Shown one piece after another: positions 40,833-49,439 of a DNA stretch of 64,000 nt. Every line of letters begins with the position of its first letter. Position 1 is the stretch's first letter. Location of the stretch: contig NZ_CP021422.1 in assembly GCF_002201475.1 (NCBI RefSeq), forward strand, positions 1,798,001-1,862,000, read 5' to 3'. This stretch comes from Acutalibacter muris. Its GTDB lineage: Bacteria; Bacillota; Clostridia; Oscillospirales; Acutalibacteraceae. The position numbers were made by a program, and so were the translations under genes. The notes under the pieces were generated by a model that saw only the letters and a list, made by a program, of their open reading frames with translations, was not told where the DNA came from and ran no database searches.

Positions 40833-42686
40833 ATGTGCGGATTTGCAGGATTTTCCGACTATGACGACAGCTTACTGGATGAAAAATATCTGTGGATGGC
40901 TTTAGCCAGGCGTATGGCCCGCAGAATTTCCCATCGGGGGCCCGACGGACATGGAGCCCACGTCTCCGCCCACTGCGCGCTGGCTCATATGCGACTGTCG
41001 GTCATAGACCCCCAGAACGGCCAGCAGCCTATGACCGCCGTATGCGAGGGGAAGGAGTGCACTATCGCCTATAACGGCGAGATATATAACGCTGCCGAGT
41101 TGCGGGCTGATTTGGAAAGACAGGGCTATACCTTCTATACCGACTGTGACACAGAGGTGGTTTTGAACGCCTACCTCTGCTATGGCGAGGAGTGCCCTGA
41201 AAAGCTCAACGGCATATTTGCTTTCGCTGTAGACGACGGCATAAGGCAGCGCACTTTCCTCTGCCGGGACCGCTTCGGGGTAAAGCCCTTGTTCTACACC
41301 TTCAAAAATCAGCGGCTGGCCTTCGCCTCGGAGATAAAGGGGCTCTTTGAGTTCCCGGGGGTGAACCCGGTGATAGGCCGAGAGGGCCTCTGCGAGGTCT
41401 TCGGCTTGGGTCCCGCCCGCACTCCAGGGCACGGGGTATTCGAGGGAATAAGCGAGCTTCGGCCCGGGCATTTTGCCGTTTTTGACCGTGAGGGCTGGCG
41501 TGACGACAAATACTACGACTTGACCGCCACACCCCATACAGATACCTATAAGGACACGGTGCAGACTGTACGGGAGCTGCTGGTAGATACCGTAAAGCGC
41601 CAGATGATAGCGGACGTACCCCTGTGCACCTTTCTCTCAGGCGGACTGGATTCCAGCGTTGTGACAGCCATAGCGGCGAAGCTTTTAAAGGAGCAAGGTA
41701 AAAGCCTTTCCACCTACTCCTTTGAATTTGAGGGCAACGAGGAATACTTCACCCCCTCCTCCTTCCAGCCCGATCGGGATCAGGCCTGGGCACAAAGGGT
41801 AAGCCAAATACTTGGAACCGATCACACCACGCTGCTCTGTGATAACGACCGGCTTGCCGACTCGCTGTTTGAGGGGGTCATAGCCAAGGACCTTCCCGGT
41901 ATGTCAGACATAGACGGATCGCTGCTGCATTTCTGCCGGCAGGTAAAGGAGAAGCATGTGGTAGCTCTGTGCGGCGAGTGCGCGGATGAGATATTCGGCG
42001 GCTACCCATGGTTCCACCGCAGGGAGATGTTCGATGGCACCCACTTCCCCTGGAGCAATAACCTTGATACCCGGCAGTCCCTACTAAAGCCCGAGATAAG
42101 GGAGCAGCTGGGTATGGAGGATTACGTAAATTCAAGGCTTGCGGAGACTCTTGCCGATGTGCCGGTACTTGAGGGAGAAACCCTGGAGCAGCGGCGTATG
42201 CGACAGATATCTTATCTAAATATTAAATGGTTTATGTCAACTCTTCTTGACCGCAAGGATAGGTGCAGCATGTACAGCGGCCTGGAGGTCCGGGTTCCCT
42301 ACTGCGACCACCGCATAGCCCAGTATGTCTTTAACGTGCCCTGGGACTTCAAATGCCCCAAAGGTGAGCCCAAGGGGTTGCTCCGTGACGCGGCAGCGGG
42401 ACTATTGCCCGAGGAGATTTTGCGGCGCAAAAAGAGCCCCTACCCCAAGACCCATAATCCAGGTTATGAGCGGATCTTAAAGCAAAGGCTCCATTATATT
42501 CTGCGGGACAAAATGCAGCCCATACACAAAATACTGTCGGAGGAAGCTGCCCAGTCGCTGCTGAACCAAAGCTTTGACTACGGAAAGCCCTGGTTCGGCC
42601 AGCTGATGGCCGGACCGCAGATGCTGGCATACCTTATCCAGATAAACTATTGGCTCCTGCACTATAATATCTATATCGACCTTTAA
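40833..42686 (+). CDS. asnB: Asparagine synthase (glutamine-hydrolysing)
   Basis: 617 residues. Starts MCGFAGFSD, placing the amidotransferase Cys at position 2, so ATG 40833 is the start (AAAGG ten bases before). The class II glutaminase domain follows (RRISHRGPDGHG, YNGEIYN), then the synthetase domain with the PP-loop FLSGGLDSSV (about 270) and CGECADEIFGGYPW. It transfers ammonia from glutamine to aspartate. A few related enzymes amidate wall or peptide substrates, but the sequence looks like a standard AsnB. A TATAAT-like box lies at 40793-40798. Confidence 0.95.
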   Translation: MCGFAGFSDYDDSLLDEKYLWMALARRMARRISHRGPDGHGAHVSAHCALAHMRLSVIDPQNGQQPMTAVCEGKECTIAYNGEIYNAAELRADLERQGYTFYTDCDTEVVLNAYLCYGEECPEKLNGIFAFAVDDGIRQRTFLCRDRFGVKPLFYTFKNQRLAFASEIKGLFEFPGVNPVIGREGLCEVFGLGPARTPGHGVFEGISELRPGHFAVFDREGWRDDKYYDLTATPHTDTYKDTVQTVRELLVDTVKRQMIADVPLCTFLSGGLDSSVVTAIAAKLLKEQGKSLSTYSFEFEGNEEYFTPSSFQPDRDQAWAQRVSQILGTDHTTLLCDNDRLADSLFEGVIAKDLPGMSDIDGSLLHFCRQVKEKHVVALCGECADEIFGGYPWFHRREMFDGTHFPWSNNLDTRQSLLKPEIREQLGMEDYVNSRLAETLADVPVLEGETLEQRRMRQISYLNIKWFMSTLLDRKDRCSMYSGLEVRVPYCDHRIAQYVFNVPWDFKCPKGEPKGLLRDAAAGLLPEEILRRKKSPYPKTHNPGYERILKQRLHYILRDKMQPIHKILSEEAAQSLLNQSFDYGKPWFGQLMAGPQMLAYLIQINYWLLHYNIYIDL

Positions 42687-42690
42687 AGCT

Positions 42691-43782
42691 CTAGCCTATC
42701 CCGTTCCTGTTCTCCTGCTCCAAGCGGCGGACCTTCACGCTGGCCGATACCTGATACTGGCATTCCCTCATCAGGTCCGGCCAGCGCTCTTTATTCTCCC
42801 GCCAGAGCCCCGGTTCCTCGCGGTACATTAGCCTGCCAAACCCGAAGATATCGCAGCCGTCATTGATCACGGCTTGTTCGATAGCGTCGCGGGTATCCTC
42901 CTCCAGAAGCTGCCGGGCGGCGTCCTCAATCCTGCTATAAGCGTCCGGCCGCTCCAGCTGCACCCGGTCCGCAGAGCTGATATCCGCGTCAACCTCAAGT
43001 TCTACCTCAAAGGAGGGCCCGCCGCTTTTATCAACCTTTATTCTCCCGGAGGTCTTGCGCAGACTGAGAGTAACCGTACCGCCCTCAGGGTCCTCCAGAG
43101 TCAGTTCCCCAGTTTTCAGCTTGTCCGTCGCCGCCAGCCATCCCCGGGTCCCTCTCGGGTCCATAAGTCCAGTCAGCTTACAGCCGCTGAAATAGCCTGT
43201 AGCGAAAACCTCCACACCTTCTTCTGTTGTTCTAAGTGCCGGAAGTACTGGGGAGGAGCCCTCCCCCTCCACGGCGTTTACAAAGTCCAGTATCTCCACT
43301 TCGGCGGCCTGTCCGTTATACTGTCCGCCCCGGCCTAGGGCCTGGAGCTGGGACATCTTCATTAGCTTTCCGTCCTTTTCAGTGGACAGCACCTCCTGGG
43401 CGGTGGTAGCGGAGAGAAACATCTTTACCGCGGGCCTTGTGTTATAGTACCGTACAAAGAAATCCAAACAGTCGTCAAGACCGTTTAAAGCGCAGTCCAT
43501 GCCGAACACCACCAGGTAGTTGTGGGAATAGAAGGGCTCACGGCCCGTGGTAAGGGACAAATCTGAGAGAGCTTGCAGCACTGTCTCTCCCTCTGAGACA
43601 AACAGCTCCTCCCCCTCGTCTTCAGCCGAAGCGGAGGAGCGTACCGTCACCCTATAGCCATCGCCGGTCCAGTCAACCCCTATTCCGTGGATAAGAACCC
43701 GCTCATAGAGCTCGGGATAGCTACAGCCGGACAGGCTTACACACAGCGCCAACGCCAAAACCCCCGCACCCAGTTTCCTCAT
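42691..43782 (-). CDS. gerAC: Spore germination lipoprotein, Ger(x)C family
   Basis: 363 residues. Lipobox LSLSGC-type (CVSLSGCSYPELYER) puts Cys at about 20; the body has the family marks ERVLIHGIGVDW and VFGMDCALNGLDDCLDFFVR, and a C-terminal region ending in the ISAxVxVRR-like VSASVKVRRLEQEN. It is the C subunit of a GerA-type germinant receptor in the spore inner membrane. ATG 43782 overlaps the stop of the B-subunit gene (ATGA), which excludes the much longer upstream frame. Confidence 0.93.
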   Translation of the reverse strand: MRKLGAGVLALALCVSLSGCSYPELYERVLIHGIGVDWTGDGYRVTVRSSASAEDEGEELFVSEGETVLQALSDLSLTTGREPFYSHNYLVVFGMDCALNGLDDCLDFFVRYYNTRPAVKMFLSATTAQEVLSTEKDGKLMKMSQLQALGRGGQYNGQAAEVEILDFVNAVEGEGSSPVLPALRTTEEGVEVFATGYFSGCKLTGLMDPRGTRGWLAATDKLKTGELTLEDPEGGTVTLSLRKTSGRIKVDKSGGPSFEVELEVDADISSADRVQLERPDAYSRIEDAARQLLEEDTRDAIEQAVINDGCDIFGFGRLMYREEPGLWRENKERWPDLMRECQYQVSASVKVRRLEQENRNGIG

Positions 43783-44849
43783 TTCACTGCCCCCTTCCCA
43801 CGAATTATTGCCGCAAGCCATGATACAAGCGGCAGGACTGACCCGCTTACTACCGTGCACAGAAAAAGCGCCCACGGGTCCAGCAGCCACCCCTGTACCG
43901 TGGAATTGCCCACCGCCAGCATTGTCAGCCCCAGTAATAGTATGGCCGTCCCGCAAACCGGCCATTTTCTCTCCCTGTTTCCAGTGATGGAAAAAAAGCA
44001 CACCCGGCAGGCATATAGGTCCATCGCCAGCTTTATGACCAGTCCCATCATCCACACCCCGGTGAAAACCGCGTCCAGCCGCTGTAGGGAGCGCACCTCT
44101 GTCAGCGCGGCCAGTACGTATACCGGGAAGTTCTGGGTATAGGCGTACCTGCCCAGACACCCGGCAATAAGCAGGAGGGTCAGGGACACAAAAGCGGCTG
44201 TCCCTAATATCCAGCCCGCAAATCCCCACCCCTTTCGCCCCTTTACCTGGGGCAGCAGCACCGCCATGTCCGCAAAAATAGAGGTGCGCGCTATAAACAG
44301 TATAGTCCCCTGGATTGTCTGGGAGTATCCGTACTGAAAGAGCGGCTCTAGGTTCTTTGGGTCAAACCGCGCCACCACTATGCCGAACACCAGCACGCAG
44401 CCCAGCAGCATTACTATAAGCACACAGGACGCACAGCGGGCCACGGTCTCTATGCCATGCAGAGCGCCGTAAAGGGCCACTCCGATGATGGCGGCCGTCA
44501 CAAGGCTGGCCGAAAACCCCGGATTCACTGTGTCCATCAGGAATATCTGAAACAGCGCAAGAGAGGAGCTGCCTGCCAGCACAAAGTACAGCCAGTATGC
44601 CGCCGGCACAATATAGCCCACGCTCCCCATGGACTTCACCGCCAACTCCGGCACAGTGCCACGTTTCTGGCACAGCCAGATTGGCAACGCTATAATTACA
44701 GCCGCTATCATGGCAATAGCATAAGACACGATATTGTCCAAGATACTTTCGCCGCCGGTATACTTGGCGTTTAGGGCAATGGTGACAAGAATGTGCGACA
44801 CGAACATTGACACAAAAAACTGAGCCTGACTTATCTTGGTACGGACCAT
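43779..44849 (-). CDS. gerAB: Spore germination permease-like B subunit
   Basis: 356 residues and about ten membrane segments, of the GerAB amino-acid/polyamine transporter-like family (SQAQFFVSMFVSHILVT start, late helix LLGLTMLAVGNSTVQGWL). In other spore formers the B subunit binds the germinant. Lies between the A and C subunit genes in the usual order A-B-C, with a 12-base gap from A and overlap with C. Confidence 0.93.
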   Translation of the reverse strand: MVRTKISQAQFFVSMFVSHILVTIALNAKYTGGESILDNIVSYAIAMIAAVIIALPIWLCQKRGTVPELAVKSMGSVGYIVPAAYWLYFVLAGSSSLALFQIFLMDTVNPGFSASLVTAAIIGVALYGALHGIETVARCASCVLIVMLLGCVLVFGIVVARFDPKNLEPLFQYGYSQTIQGTILFIARTSIFADMAVLLPQVKGRKGWGFAGWILGTAAFVSLTLLLIAGCLGRYAYTQNFPVYVLAALTEVRSLQRLDAVFTGVWMMGLVIKLAMDLYACRVCFFSITGNRERKWPVCGTAILLLGLTMLAVGNSTVQGWLLDPWALFLCTVVSGSVLPLVSWLAAIIRGKGAVK

Positions 44850-44861
44850 CTCGCTCCCCCC

Positions 44862-46316
44862 TTATTCGCCTATTTCTCTGCTGCCCGGCATATCCTGCAC
44901 ATTGGCGCTGCCCTTCGCCAGCCGCCGCCAGCCCGCCCTCATGAACACGTCCCTAAAGGCCAGCCGGCCGTTATAGGGAGCTACCGGAGACAGAAGCGGC
45001 ACGCCGAAGCTGTCCGTACCGCAGAGGTCCATTAAAAGCAGCACCAATCCTATCATCACGCCCCATACGCCCAAGAAATTTCCCGCCAGCAAAAACGCCA
45101 GCCGCAGAAGGGCCAGGGGCTCATAGAGCCTTGGCACGGCATACCCGGCTATGGCGGTCAGGGCCACCACCATCAGCGACGGCGCGCTCACAAGCCCCGC
45201 CGATACCGCCGTATCTCCTATCACAAGCCCGCCCACTATGCTCACTGTTGCTGAAAGGGACTTTGGGGCGCGGAGTCCTGCTTCCCTCAGTACCTCGTAC
45301 AGGAAGTACAGGATAAGCGTTTCCACCATAACCGGGAACGGGGTCTGAGACTCCGACTCGGATATTTTGAGAAGCAGGGCTTCAGGCAGCATCTCGGGGT
45401 GGTGGGTGGCGATGGCCACATACAGTCCCGGCAGGAAGGTGCTGAGAAAGAACGCCGCGTACTTCAGCCAGCGGATAAAGGTGCCGTAGAAGGGCCTTGT
45501 CAGGTAGTCGTCCAGGGTCTGGAAATTTTCAACGAACAGGAAGGGTACTATTATGACGCTGGGCGTGCCCTCCACCAGAATGGCTATGCGGCCTTCCTCC
45601 AGCTTTCCGCATACCACGTCCGGGCGTTCGGTCTGCCCCACGCCGCTGAACACTCCGCCTCGTTCTAAAAAACTGGTGAGGTATCCCGCTCCGAGGGCCG
45701 TCTGTAGGTCGTAGGCCTTCAGACGCTCCTTCACCTTTCTCAATATTTCCGGGCTGGCCATACCCTCAAGATAGCATATGGCTAGGGGAGTATGACTCCT
45801 CCCGCCCACCTCCGCCTTCTCAAACTTCAGCGAGGTGGTCTTCATCCGGCGGCGAATCATCGCCATATTGTTCTGGTAGCTCTCGTTAAACCCGTCCTTT
45901 GCCCCCCGCTGCATGACCTCATTCTGTGGCTCGTCCAGACCGCGGCTCTCAAAACCTTGTACGCCGAAGACCAGGGCCTCGTCACAGCCGTCAATTATAA
46001 GCACAGCAAAGCCGCTCATAAGCAGCAGGAGTATCTGGTCCATCTTCGTCTCGTGCTTTTGCTCCACAGCCCCCAGCACCGCCCGCTCAATATGCCCCAG
46101 TTGCTCCGTCCCCTGTCCGGGCATATTTCCCGCCTCCATCAGCGGGTTCAATATGCTGAGGGTAATGATCTGCTTGCTCACCAGCCCGTCAAGAGCAAAC
46201 AGCGCGGCGCCCGTGCCGGACAGGTCCAGTTCACGCATCATAAAGTCCATAGAGTTTTTGAACTCGTCCTGCAAATATTTCTTGTTGTCCTCCAATGCCG
46301 CTGAAACCTTCTCCAA
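44862..46316 (-). CDS. gerAA: Spore germination receptor A subunit
   Basis: About 484 residues. N-terminal soluble domain beginning LEDNKKYLQDEFKNSMDFMM, then the GerA family core (YLEGMASPEILRKVKERL, ILVEGTPSVIIVPFLF) and four or five membrane segments (about 290-430). Forms the receptor with the B and C subunits. The start is not a Met codon: a TTG at 46316, seven bases after a G-rich stretch, is preferred; TTG at 46331 is the alternative. The first in-frame ATG would remove conserved N-terminal sequence. Confidence 0.9.
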   Translation of the reverse strand: MEKVSAALEDNKKYLQDEFKNSMDFMMRELDLSGTGAALFALDGLVSKQIITLSILNPLMEAGNMPGQGTEQLGHIERAVLGAVEQKHETKMDQILLLLMSGFAVLIIDGCDEALVFGVQGFESRGLDEPQNEVMQRGAKDGFNESYQNNMAMIRRRMKTTSLKFEKAEVGGRSHTPLAICYLEGMASPEILRKVKERLKAYDLQTALGAGYLTSFLERGGVFSGVGQTERPDVVCGKLEEGRIAILVEGTPSVIIVPFLFVENFQTLDDYLTRPFYGTFIRWLKYAAFFLSTFLPGLYVAIATHHPEMLPEALLLKISESESQTPFPVMVETLILYFLYEVLREAGLRAPKSLSATVSIVGGLVIGDTAVSAGLVSAPSLMVVALTAIAGYAVPRLYEPLALLRLAFLLAGNFLGVWGVMIGLVLLLMDLCGTDSFGVPLLSPVAPYNGRLAFRDVFMRAGWRRLAKGSANVQDMPGSREIGE

Positions 46317-46345
46317 TTCCCCGCCCCCCAATTTCTAATCACGGA

Positions 46346-46374
46346 TAGTTTGGGCAAATACAGCGTGATTATAC
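46346..46374 (-). promoter_or_regulatory. Possible sigma-G-like promoter of the ger operon
   Basis: Minus strand GTATA (46374-46370), 17 bases, CAAACTA (46352-46346), near the forespore pattern TGnATA and CATACTA. The implied leader of about 20 bases would fit the TTG start at 46316. Two departures from consensus. Confidence 0.35.
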
Positions 46375-46442
46375 GGATAAATCCGCCGTGAGCGAGGGAT
46401 AATACCGGCATAATTATAGTAATTATCGGAAAGAGGAGAACT

Positions 46443-47123
46443 ATGCTTATATCTCTTGTGCGCACCGTCGTTATGTATGTGGCCATTTTAATAAGCGTGC
46501 GGCTTATGGGCAAGCGGCAGATAAGCCAGCTGCAAACCTCAGAGCTGGTGGTCACGCTGCTGATATCCGAGCTTGCGGTCATGCCGATCCAGCAGCATGA
46601 CGACCCGCTGTGGAACGGCCTTATACCCATGCTGGTGCTGGTAGTATGCGAAATAGTCGTATCGCTGCTCATGCTCAAATGCGGCAAGTTCCGCCAGGCG
46701 GTATGCGGGAATCCCATGATAGTTATCCAGAACGGAAGGGTGCTCCAGGATCAGATGCGCCGCCTGCGCATGAGTACGGAGGATCTGTTCGAGGAGTTGC
46801 GCCAGGCAGGCGCCTTTGCCCTGGAGGAGGTGGCCTATGCCATTGTCGAGACCAACGGCGAATTGAGCGTGCTGAAAAAATCCGCCGCCGACTCCCTTAC
46901 CCCCAAACAGGCGGGGGTAAACGTCCCGGAGGAGGCGTTAGAGGTAGTGGTCATAAGCGACGGGCGTATTTCCCAGCACTCCCTTAAATTATGCGGCAAG
47001 GACCCCCACTGGCTGCGGGAGCAACTCAAATGCCAGGGTACTGAGCTTTCAGAAGTTTTCATCATGACCGCCCGCACCGATGGTAAACAGCTGATAATCA
47101 AAAAGCAGCCTAAAGGCGGCTGA
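46443..47123 (+). CDS. DUF421 membrane protein (YetF/YcaP family)
   Basis: 226 residues: two or three membrane segments in the first 75, then a soluble alpha/beta domain containing the family pattern (MSTEDLFEELRQAGAFALEE, with VAYAIVETNGELSVLKK following). AAGAGGAG lies just before the ATG. DUF421 proteins are frequent near sporulation and germination genes in Firmicutes, and this one is divergent from the ger operon with only about 125 bases between. Function unknown. Confidence 0.87.
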   Translation: MLISLVRTVVMYVAILISVRLMGKRQISQLQTSELVVTLLISELAVMPIQQHDDPLWNGLIPMLVLVVCEIVVSLLMLKCGKFRQAVCGNPMIVIQNGRVLQDQMRRLRMSTEDLFEELRQAGAFALEEVAYAIVETNGELSVLKKSAADSLTPKQAGVNVPEEALEVVVISDGRISQHSLKLCGKDPHWLREQLKCQGTELSEVFIMTARTDGKQLIIKKQPKGG

Positions 47124-47126
47124 CCC

Positions 47127-47155
47127 TTGTCAATTCTCCCTTCTCCTGCTATAAT
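47127..47155 (+). promoter_or_regulatory. Sigma-A promoter of the SprT-like gene
   Basis: TTGTCA (47127-47132), 17 bases, TATAAT (47150-47155). The start codon is about 22 bases on, so the leader is short. Confidence 0.75.
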
Positions 47156-47176
47156 ATATCGGCGGGGGTGTATACT

Positions 47177-47665
47177 GTGCTGCAAAGAGAACTTGACGGA
47201 CTCATGGCCGGACTTCGTTTGGAACTCCTGGCTCTTGGAATTCCTGTGTCCAGCAGGCTGGAGCCGGAGGTTAGAGTGAATACCCGGGCCAAGCGGCGGC
47301 TGGGCTGCTGCTTTTACCAGTCAGGCCGCTACTGGATAGAGGTCTCCCAAAAGGTGCTTGAAAATGAGGCTTTACTAAAGCAGACTCTAGTCCATGAGCT
47401 GCTGCATACCTGCCCGAAATGCCGGGACCACGGGGCCCGGTGGAGGGCCTACGCCCAGATAGTAAACGAAAAGCTTGGGTACAGGATAGAGCGCACGGTC
47501 AGGACCGAAACCCCTATTGGGCCCCTGCGGCACGAGGAAATAAAATATATTTTGGAATGTCAGAGCTGTGGCGCACAGATAAAGCGTATGCGCATGTCAA
47601 AGGCCGTAAAATCCCCCTGGCGCTACCGTTGCCCCTGCGGCGGGAAACTAAAGCGGGTGCTTTGA
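47177..47665 (+). CDS. SprT-like zinc metalloprotease-type protein
   Basis: 162 residues. The zinc motif is HELLHTCPKCRDHG: HExxH with a His ten residues on, as in the SprT-like family, followed by a C-terminal zinc ribbon with CQSCGAQ and CPCGGKL. Eukaryotic relatives (Spartan) act on DNA-protein crosslinks; the bacterial function is unclear. Start at GTG 47177 with GGGGG eight bases before; another GTG at 47168 overlaps this site. Confidence 0.85.
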   Translation: MLQRELDGLMAGLRLELLALGIPVSSRLEPEVRVNTRAKRRLGCCFYQSGRYWIEVSQKVLENEALLKQTLVHELLHTCPKCRDHGARWRAYAQIVNEKLGYRIERTVRTETPIGPLRHEEIKYILECQSCGAQIKRMRMSKAVKSPWRYRCPCGGKLKRVL

Positions 47666-47673
47666 TTCAGACC

Positions 47674-47702
47674 TTGACATTTCTCACTCCATGGGGTAGA
47701 AT
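47674..47702 (+). promoter_or_regulatory. Sigma-A promoter of the small lipoprotein gene
   Basis: TTGACA (47674-47679), 17 bases, TAGAAT (47697-47702), 35 bases before the ATG. Confidence 0.8.
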
Positions 47703-47737
47703 AATACTGGTAATTTTTTGTAGAAGGGGGCTTCGTC

Positions 47738-48136
47738 ATGAAAAGATTTCTCTGTGCGCTCTGCACAGTCCTATTACTCCTTCTTTTTCCATGCTGTTCT
47801 TCGCCGGACACCCTTCAAATGGACCTGACCCAGGGCTACGGACACCAAACAAAGCTTCTGCACTTGAACGCAAGCAATGCAAAGAACCGGCAGCGCATTG
47901 AGGACTTTGCCGCTGTTACCGAGGACGCACAGCCTTTAGATAAGGACTTCTCCCTTTTTGCCTATTATCCCGACATGACCCTGACCATCACCCGGGACGG
48001 TCAGGCGGGACCCACCGCCGTCGTGGACATAAACGGCGATTATGTGGATTTTTACTATTCCGGCGAAACCCAGCTTTACCGCTCGAAAATGTCCTCTATA
48101 GACTTAAAGAAGCTTATTCATCAGCCTACAAAATGA
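47738..48136 (+). CDS. Small lipoprotein, unknown function
   Basis: 132 residues. Lipoprotein-like signal (MKRFLCALCTVLLLLLFPCC, lipidated Cys about 19 or 20), then a short domain with no recognised family (FAYYPDMTLTITRDG, VVDINGDYVDFYYSGE). GGGGG precedes the ATG. Own promoter and terminator, so monocistronic. Confidence 0.72.
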   Translation: MKRFLCALCTVLLLLLFPCCSSPDTLQMDLTQGYGHQTKLLHLNASNAKNRQRIEDFAAVTEDAQPLDKDFSLFAYYPDMTLTITRDGQAGPTAVVDINGDYVDFYYSGETQLYRSKMSSIDLKKLIHQPTK

Positions 48137-48171
48137 AATAAGGCCAGGAACATCGTCTTCCTGGCCTTATT
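48137..48171. terminator. Bidirectional terminator between lipoprotein gene and yunB
   Basis: Perfect 13-bp stem (48137-48149/48159-48171), loop 9, with T-run on the plus strand and A/T-rich sequence on the other. It reaches up to the yunB stop. Confidence 0.9.
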
Positions 48172-48172
48172 T

Positions 48173-48805
48173 TTATTGTTGCAGGTTCATCTTCGGCACC
48201 TCGCCCACCACCATGGTCTCAGCAAGCACCGTGGCGGTCTCCGTCTCAACAGAGGTCTCGAAGCGCTTGGACGGCGAATAAGCCCTGGCCCGAACGGTCA
48301 TCACCAGCCGGTGGCAGGTCTGGTTCATCCCCGCGCCGGTGAACTCTGTTGAAAACTCTACAATGGCCGAGCCCTCAAGCTGCAATTTTACCGGCACCGG
48401 GAACCCTCTGCCGTTAAAAAGTCCCACGCCCGTGAGGCTGCCCACCGGCACATAGACCGTTGCCCGCCCCTTTAGGGAATGGGAGAGCCTTTCCAGCACC
48501 CCCGCACGCAGGCTGTTCAGCCGTTCCTGGTCTGCGCTGACCAATGAGACTTGGCCTTCGCTCCCCTTCTCCACGTTCACAAAGGGGCCCTTATCCTCCT
48601 CCATCTCCGCGTCCACCGCTTCGGAGATACATTCCAAAACATACCCTCTGGCGGCCTCCTCTATAAGCTCCGGCGAAACGCCGGATATGGCCCGCTCGCA
48701 GAACACCGCTATCACTATTACCGCCAGGACCAGCCATACCGCCCAGCGCCGCTTTTTACCGCCGCCACGATAACGCCGCGGAAACTTTTTTCGTATGTAA
48801 CGCAT
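48173..48805 (-). CDS. yunB: Sporulation protein YunB
   Basis: 210 residues. Basic head (RKKFPRRYRGGGKKRR), one membrane segment (about 22-40), then the YunB domain (GSLTGVGLFNGRGFPVPVKL, then SAIVEFSTEFTGAGMNQTCH). Sigma-E-controlled in Bacillus subtilis, exact role unknown. ATG 48805 is chosen; the ribosome binding site for it lies in the 3' arm of a 13-bp hairpin (48811-48844). Confidence 0.88.
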   Translation of the reverse strand: MRYIRKKFPRRYRGGGKKRRWAVWLVLAVIVIAVFCERAISGVSPELIEEAARGYVLECISEAVDAEMEEDKGPFVNVEKGSEGQVSLVSADQERLNSLRAGVLERLSHSLKGRATVYVPVGSLTGVGLFNGRGFPVPVKLQLEGSAIVEFSTEFTGAGMNQTCHRLVMTVRARAYSPSKRFETSVETETATVLAETMVVGEVPKMNLQQ

Positions 48806-48810
48806 ACCAA

Positions 48811-48844
48811 CACCACCCCCTGCTATCTTACGCAGAGGGTGGTG
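48811..48844 (-). promoter_or_regulatory. Hairpin covering the yunB ribosome binding site
   Basis: Inverted repeat CACCACCC-CCTGC/GCAG-A-GGGTGGTG (48811-48823/48832-48844), 12 of 13 pairs. On the minus strand the second arm carries AGGGGGTGG, the only good Shine-Dalgarno match for ATG 48805. It also stands 22 bases after the maf stop, so it could instead be a terminator, though no T-run follows. Confidence 0.5.
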
Positions 48845-48866
48845 TTTTGGTTCGTATTTGCCTTTC

Positions 48867-49439
48867 TCAGAGCATTTCGCGGAGGCGGCGCAAAGTCTCG
48901 GCCACCGGGAGCCCAACGATATTGGAGTAGTCCCCGGCTATCTCCTTCACCAGCATGACCCCTATGCCCTCTATGCCGTAGCCTCCTGCCCGGCCGGTGG
49001 ATTCGCCCATGGCAACATACTCGGCTATTTCCTCCCCGGTAAGCTCATAAAAGGTCACGTCCGTAACCTGATGGAATACCCGGCGCTTTCCCCTCACACT
49101 TAGGCAAACCCCCGTATACAGCTTGTGGATCCGCCCGGAGAGCCTGCGTAAGGTAGCCTTCGCGGCCTCGTCGTCCTCGGGCTTGCCGATTATCATGCCG
49201 TCTATGCTTACCACCGAGTCGGCGGCTATAATGGCCCGCCCGGGGCAGAGCCTTTCCACGGCCATAGCCTTGCGCTGCGCGAGACATTCCACCGTCTCAG
49301 AGGGGGTATATTCCTCCGGGACCGTTTCGTCCGCGCCTGAAACTATTACCTCTATGTCTACCCCCGCCTGCTCCAGAAGCCTCCTGCGGCTGGGAGACTG
49401 AGAGGCCAGCACCAGCTTTTCCTTAATCCTCAAAGCCAT
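48867..49439 (-). CDS. maf: Maf family nucleotide pyrophosphatase
   Basis: 190 residues. N-terminal KLVLASQSPSRRRLLEQAG (signature SxSPRR-type), ADSVVSIDGMIIGKP and the late YGIEGIGVMLVKEIAGDYSN, all Maf/YhdE landmarks. Hydrolyses noncanonical or pyrimidine nucleoside triphosphates; linked to septum formation in Bacillus. Start ATG 49439 lies inside the end of galE, with AAGGA seven bases before it. Confidence 0.92.
   Translation of the reverse strand: MALRIKEKLVLASQSPSRRRLLEQAGVDIEVIVSGADETVPEEYTPSETVECLAQRKAMAVERLCPGRAIIAADSVVSIDGMIIGKPEDDEAAKATLRRLSGRIHKLYTGVCLSVRGKRRVFHQVTDVTFYELTGEEIAEYVAMGESTGRAGGYGIEGIGVMLVKEIAGDYSNIVGLPVAETLRRLREML

Noticed and set aside
42691..44229. 512-residue version of the Ger(x)C protein
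   Set aside because: The first 149 residues overlap the permease gene in another frame; lipobox and ATGA overlap place the start at 43782.
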